49,848 bases of DNA from Myxococcales bacterium (GTDB taxonomy: Bacteria; Myxococcota_A; Polyangia; Polyangiales; SLQV01), in NCBI GenBank assembly GCA_007131285.1, contig SLQV01000106.1, positions 1 through 49,848 on the forward strand, given 5' to 3'. Below are positions 46,102 through 49,848 of this stretch, in pieces. How positions within the stretch are numbered: the first letter of the stretch is position 1; each line of letters begins with the position of its first letter. A model generated the notes under the pieces. That model was not told where the DNA came from. It saw only the letters and a program-made list of their open reading frames with translations, and did not search any database. The position numbers were made by a program, and so were the translations under genes.

Positions 46102-47013
46102 ATGTATAACACACTAACATGCCAGCAAATCCTGGCCGTGACGTATCAGAAGCCTGCGGCGAGAGCGGCGTTTCGCTCCACCGGACTTGGCGTGGCGCTA
46201 GTACTGGCGGCGACCACATCGGCCTGCGTCTCTGAAGAGACATCCCGGACCCGCGGCATCAACCAGGCCGCATCCGAGCACCGAAACACTGAAGCTCCGA
46301 TGCCGCAAGAGCCGCACGTCGAGGGCCCTTGCGTCGACTGCGGCGCCAGGAACGCGGCCTTCCGGATCTCATCGCTTCGCATCGTCGAGCCCGACTTCGG
46401 CATCTATGCGCGCGGCATTCAGCTAGCCGTTGGTCAACAGTTAAGCCGCGGATCGATGAATATCCTCATCGGATTCAACCGCTATGATTACCGGGTACCC
46501 TCCGGAAGCGTCGAACTTTTTCGCTCTGCTGAGTGCGATGATGAGCCCACCGGGCGCTTTAGTCGCACGTGTCGCGCGCAAGGCACGAGCGACCGCTTTG
46601 ATATCAATAATCGGGAGAGGGGCATGTGCTCGGGCCCGATAACAAGTGGCGCTCAACACAACCAGCTCGCGGACCTTGCACCCAACGGCCCCTGCTTCGA
46701 TTCAGTACCCAAGCCGATTTCTATGGACGTCGGACCCGCGAGCTTTGTGCTCAGCGAAGGTCTGATTGCCGCCGCCTACTCAAACCAAGGCGACCATTTG
46801 CATCAGGGCATCATCACCGGGTTCGCACGCAAAGGCGCTTCCGCCGGCATCGTCCTACAGGCCGACGTGCTCGGCCTACCGCTCTCGGTTTCGGTGACCG
46901 ACCTCATCGCCCCCCCCAATGCACAGCGTCGCGGGGAAGAGGGTTGGAACGTAACGATTGCCTTCGAAGCAGAACGAGTGAATGTAGAACGGCGAAGTTT
47001 TGGTACATTCTGA
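46102..47013 (+). CDS. Putative lipoprotein, unknown function
   Basis: 303 residues from the ATG at 46102. The frame is open far upstream, but that part lies antisense to the methyltransferase and is not coding. A hydrophobic segment ends in lipobox AATTSAC, followed by a Glu/Ser-rich linker with CVDCG. The mature part (FRISSLRIVEPDFGIYARG, LIGFNRYDYRVPSGSVELF, GWNVTIAFEAERV) suggests beta structure with a few cysteines. No family is recognised. There is no clear ribosome site. It lies upstream of mlaE on the same strand with a 104-bp gap. Confidence 0.8.
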   Translation: MYNTLTCQQILAVTYQKPAARAAFRSTGLGVALVLAATTSACVSEETSRTRGINQAASEHRNTEAPMPQEPHVEGPCVDCGARNAAFRISSLRIVEPDFGIYARGIQLAVGQQLSRGSMNILIGFNRYDYRVPSGSVELFRSAECDDEPTGRFSRTCRAQGTSDRFDINNRERGMCSGPITSGAQHNQLADLAPNGPCFDSVPKPISMDVGPASFVLSEGLIAAAYSNQGDHLHQGIITGFARKGASAGIVLQADVLGLPLSVSVTDLIAPPNAQRRGEEGWNVTIAFEAERVNVERRSFGTF

Positions 47014-47117
47014 GCGGAGACCTAACGCGACGACGACGACTAACGTGAAGCGGGCTCTGGAATCTTCGTCGCGCTTGCTGGAATGCGCTGGCACTCTCGC
47101 GTACACCATTCTTTCCA

Positions 47118-48050
47118 GTGGTGTCATTTCTCGCCAAGCTCGCTCAATACCTCGGCTTACGACGCCTTGGCGACAAGGCCGGCGCCTCTCGCAAGTCGCC
47201 CTTGCGCGACGCTAATCCGAGCGACGCTGACGCCAACGCCCAGAGCACGATCTCGCGCAACGCAAAGATCACGCGCTTTTTCGCCGCATACCTACTAACA
47301 TTTCTTGAGGAAATTGGGATTCTTGCCCGCCTGGTAGGCGAAACGGTGCGATGGACGTTTCGGCGACCGTTCCATGTGCCACAACTTCTCGAAGCGATGC
47401 GCTTCATCGGCGTTGGCTCAATCTTTATCGTGGGGCTCACTGGGCTCTTCGTCGGCATGGTTTTTAGCCTGCAGCTCGTCGACGGCTTTCGTCTGTTCGG
47501 CGCAGAGAATATGGTGGGAGGCGTTATCGGCATTGCCCTTGCCCGTGAACTTGCCCCGGTATTTTCGGCGCTGATGGTTTCTGCGCGCGCTGGCAGTGCC
47601 ATGGCCACCCAGCTCGGCTCGATGCGCGCCACCGCGCAGATCGATGCACTTTGGACCATGGCTGTTCAGCCCGTGAACTTCTTGGTGGTGCCGCGGGTCG
47701 TCGCGGCCACCCTGATGGTACCGCTGCTCACGATTCTTTTCGATCTGATTGGGATCTTCGGCGCCTGGCTGGTGGGGGTGAAGTTGCTTGGCCTCGACCC
47801 GGGCATCTTCGTCTATCGCGTTCGGATGCTAACCGACCCAACGGACGTCTCCCAAGGGCTCGTTAAGGCCGCATGTTTCGGTTTCGCGCTGGCCGTGATC
47901 GCCTGTCGCCAAGGCTATTTTGCCCGCGGCGGGGCGCAAGGGGTTGGCGAGGCCACCAACCGAGCCGTCGTACAGAGCGCCGTCGCGATTCTCGTGCTCG
48001 ACTACTTTATTTCCGACCTTATTCTGAAGTTTATGCGGAGTTCAGGGTAG
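47118..48050 (+). CDS. mlaE: MlaE-family ABC transporter permease
   Basis: 310 residues from one of two adjacent GTG codons (47118 or 47121). The first ~60 residues are a hydrophilic extension absent from minimal MlaE proteins. The MlaE core follows with about five membrane helices and blocks VGLTGLFVGMVFSLQL, GIALARELAPVFSALMVSAR and GSMRATAQIDALWTM. MlaE forms the inner-membrane channel of the Mla/MCE lipid-transport system that keeps phospholipid asymmetry of the outer membrane. It is followed by mlaF after four bases, so the two are one operon. Confidence 0.95.
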   Translation: MVSFLAKLAQYLGLRRLGDKAGASRKSPLRDANPSDADANAQSTISRNAKITRFFAAYLLTFLEEIGILARLVGETVRWTFRRPFHVPQLLEAMRFIGVGSIFIVGLTGLFVGMVFSLQLVDGFRLFGAENMVGGVIGIALARELAPVFSALMVSARAGSAMATQLGSMRATAQIDALWTMAVQPVNFLVVPRVVAATLMVPLLTILFDLIGIFGAWLVGVKLLGLDPGIFVYRVRMLTDPTDVSQGLVKAACFGFALAVIACRQGYFARGGAQGVGEATNRAVVQSAVAILVLDYFISDLILKFMRSSG

Positions 48051-48054
48051 AAGC

Positions 48055-48807
48055 GTGACAAATCCCGCCGAGATCCCCCTGTTGCGTGTGCGCGCGCTCC
48101 ACAAACACTTCGGCACGCTGCATGTACTTCGCGGTCTCGACCTTGAGGTGCCGCGGGGAGAAGTCACTGTTGTGCTGGGGGGGTCAGGTACCGGAAAAAG
48201 CGTCTTAATGCGGCAGATCGCCAGCTTGGATACCCCCGATTCAGGTAGCATTACCTTCGATGGCCAGGAGCTAGTCGGCTTGGGCGAACGCGAACTTCTG
48301 CCCTTTCGCCGGCGCATGGGCATGGTGTTTCAAGGCTCTGCCCTCTTTGATTCATTGACGGTCTTGGAGAACGTCGCGTTCCCCCTGCGGCAACATTCCG
48401 ACCTTGGGACTAGCGCGATTCGCGAGCGGGCCATGAAGCTTCTGGTAGCTCTCGAAATCGACCATGCCGCTCGGAAGTTGCCGAGTGAAATTTCCGGTGG
48501 GATGCAAAAGCGCACCGCCATCGCCCGAGCACTCGCGCTCGACACAGAGCTCATCATCTACGACGAGCCGACCTCCGGACTCGATCCCGTGGTATCCCGT
48601 GCGGTTGATGACCTCATTCGCAAAACCTCCGAAGATTTCAACGTGACCTCACTGGTTGTCAGTCATGACATTCAGAGCGTCTTGCGCATCGCTCAACGCG
48701 TCGCCTACCTGCACGAAGGTCGCGTACTCTTCTGGGGCCCTCCCGCAGCGATGCTCAAGAGCGACGCGCCTCAACTCAGGCGCTATCTCGAAGCCGCTGG
48801 CGTATAA
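48055..48807 (+). CDS. mlaF: MlaF-family ABC transporter ATP-binding protein
   Basis: 250 residues from a GTG. Walker A GGSGTGKS at 42-49, ABC signature SGGMQKR at 147-153, Walker B LIIYDEP with Asp170 and Glu171, and a His switch in VVSHD. The motif SGGMQKR rather than SGGQ is typical of MlaF/MCE ATPases. It powers lipid movement through MlaE. The usual next gene, an MlaD/MCE substrate-binding protein, does not follow; a cruciform-like element and an unrelated lipoprotein come next. Confidence 0.96.
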   Translation: MTNPAEIPLLRVRALHKHFGTLHVLRGLDLEVPRGEVTVVLGGSGTGKSVLMRQIASLDTPDSGSITFDGQELVGLGERELLPFRRRMGMVFQGSALFDSLTVLENVAFPLRQHSDLGTSAIRERAMKLLVALEIDHAARKLPSEISGGMQKRTAIARALALDTELIIYDEPTSGLDPVVSRAVDDLIRKTSEDFNVTSLVVSHDIQSVLRIAQRVAYLHEGRVLFWGPPAAMLKSDAPQLRRYLEAAGV

Positions 48808-48852
48808 CGCGCCGACACGTACCCACTCTGGCGCGGGGCAAGCGGTATCAGT

Positions 48853-48905
48853 GTTAAGCGAGCCGTACGGCTCACGGGCACACGTGTGCGAGAGTCCCTC
48901 TTAAC
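48853..48905. repeat. Compact cruciform-like element (two palindromes inside an inverted repeat)
   Basis: GTTAAG (48853-48858) and CTTAAC (48900-48905) enclose two perfect palindromes, GAGCCGTACGGCTC (48860-48873) and GCACACGTGTGC (48878-48889). As RNA it could fold as a three-way junction with GUAC and ACGU loops. It lies 46 bp after mlaF. It may act as a transcript-end structure, a REP-like element or a protein site; it lacks a terminal T-run. Confidence 0.6.
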
Positions 48906-48959
48906 GCAAACGGGGTGCCGGGCTTGCGCTCCGGCGAGAGACTACAGTACCCTATTCCA

Positions 48960-49848
48960 GTGAGACTAGCTATTTTCATTTGTATGACAATTATGGCCTG
49001 TGGTCGCATCGGCTACGATCCCGTGCCGGATTTCGAAACTGACGCACCGTCAGAAGAGGCGGTGAACGCCCCGACCGGCACGGAAGGTGAACATATTTCA
49101 GAGATCGCGACAGAAGTGTGTCGCGAAGCACACTTTGGCGATGGCCTAGACGGTTTTGCGCTTATCCGGTCCGGTAGGCAGCGCATCCTCAACGAAGGGA
49201 CACGCATCAATAGGACACTCGCCGCTGGAACGGATGCGTTGTCGCCCGCAGACATTCCAGACCTAGCTGTCTTGAACGGGCTCCGACCGGGCAGCGTGGT
49301 GCTTTTCTGGCAGGCGCAGCTTCCGGTCGAAACTCACCGCGGCGGCAATGACGAAGCGCGTGACCCGTCGCTAGCGCCGCGCTTCGGCTACTACGAAACG
49401 CGCCGCGTAGCTGAGGTCGCAGAAGACAGCGTCAGGCTATGCGGCCCCCTCGACGCTGCATACACGAGGGGCGCGCAAATGGTCGTTGTGCCCCAGTATG
49501 CCGCGATGGTGGTCGAAGCCGGCGCAGTATTAACCGCAGATGCGTGGAACGGCGCACTCGGAGGCATGATCGCACTAATGGTCCAGGGGGCGCTCGAAAT
49601 CGACGGCGACCTGTCCGTGGCGGGCCTGGGTTTCCGAGGCGGCGAGTACCGCGATCGCGGTGCCGGTGAGAACAATATAGACTGTGAAAGCCAAGACTAT
49701 GGCCACGTAGGGGAAGGATTTGGCACGAGTTCCGGGAAAACGGTGCTGGGCACGCCGAACTACGGCTCGGGCGGTGGCGCCGCTATCTGCGCTAATGATG
49801 GAGGTGCCGGCGGCGGGGGCTGGGGCACGGGCGGCAGGGGTGGGATGC
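48960..49848 (+). CDS. Lipoprotein, Gly-rich (3' end cut by window edge)
   Basis: An uninterrupted frame from a GTG at 48960 to the right edge, 296 complete codons. A short signal peptide MRLAIFICMTIMAC places the lipid-linked Cys at 14, followed by GRIGYDP, a mature start I associate with myxobacterial surface lipoproteins. Residues ~50-200 hold a predicted beta-rich domain. From ~220 the sequence becomes Gly-rich (GFRGGEYRDRGAG, GSGGGAAIC, GGAGGGGWG), resembling the Gly-rich repeats of AgmC-like gliding-motility proteins. Function inferred only loosely. A GC-rich hairpin GCCGG-gcttgcgct-CCGGC lies ~25 bp upstream. Confidence 0.8.
   Translation, partial: MRLAIFICMTIMACGRIGYDPVPDFETDAPSEEAVNAPTGTEGEHISEIATEVCREAHFGDGLDGFALIRSGRQRILNEGTRINRTLAAGTDALSPADIPDLAVLNGLRPGSVVLFWQAQLPVETHRGGNDEARDPSLAPRFGYYETRRVAEVAEDSVRLCGPLDAAYTRGAQMVVVPQYAAMVVEAGAVLTADAWNGALGGMIALMVQGALEIDGDLSVAGLGFRGGEYRDRGAGENNIDCESQDYGHVGEGFGTSSGKTVLGTPNYGSGGGAAICANDGGAGGGGWGTGGRGGM

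Noticed and set aside
48853-48905. Group II intron domain V (GAGCCGTA...TACGG similarity)
   Set aside because: The stem is a simple perfect palindrome without the bulge and catalytic triad spacing of domain V, and no intron-encoded protein is nearby.
48900-48945. c-di-GMP (GEMM-I) riboswitch, suggested by CGCAAA and GCCGG
   Set aside because: Element order and the conserved GGNCACGCA-like core do not fit; only isolated words match.

Overview
The window looks like a chromosomal piece of a Gram-negative bacterium of the Myxococcota / former deltaproteobacterial group. Support comes from many lipoproteins with a lipobox, including one with the Cys-rich ETDVDCGG pattern and one starting with a CGRIGYD-type mature end. 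There is also an AgmX/PglI-like C-terminal domain, a CsgA-like SDR, large TPR proteins, a TonB-dependent receptor and an MlaEF pair. This lineage call is an inference from gene families; no rRNA or tRNA gene was seen.

The left ~10 kb is an accessory, defence-like region. It starts with a tightly overlapping block cut by the left edge: an ImmA/IrrE metallopeptidase, a shortened DUF4411 PIN-like protein and a type I restriction HsdR subunit. By eye its codon use (strongly C/G-ending, proteobacterial style) differs from the rest. The block ends in ~880 bp of apparently non-coding DNA with two related 27-bp palindromes and a direct-repeat pair, which resembles the end of a mobile or integrated element. 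An orphan winged-helix protein (Fic-like_C type) follows, then a 1278-residue SIR2-domain protein resembling anti-phage sirtuin NADases.

From ~10 kb onward the content is mostly housekeeping and cell-envelope genes. On the minus strand lie a DUF924 protein, a LamG-like lipoprotein, ClpB, a GAF protein with a degenerate PTS enzyme I phosphohistidine domain, TrpS, an SDR, a glycosidase-like lipoprotein, a DUF2201/VWA protein with its MoxR ATPase, MutY and a phosphomannomutase. On the plus strand lie short lipoprotein and TPR genes, a TonB-dependent receptor followed by a clear Rho-independent terminator, a large TPR protein, an alkaline-phosphatase-family protein and a polysaccharide flippase. 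Next come, on the minus strand, a HEAT-like protein with a disordered tail, an esterase and HtpX, then a divergent class I DAHP synthase.

The right end holds an AgmX/PglI-like secreted protein, an unusual Nramp-related transporter behind a hairpin-rich spacer, a TPMT-like methyltransferase, a lipoprotein, MlaE and MlaF. A compact cruciform-like element follows, then a lipoprotein cut by the right edge. The best leads for unusual biology are the SIR2 protein with its neighbours, the paired 27-bp palindromes, the internally deleted DUF4411 protein, the pseudo-enzyme-I GAF protein and the hairpin-rich region before the Nramp-like gene.
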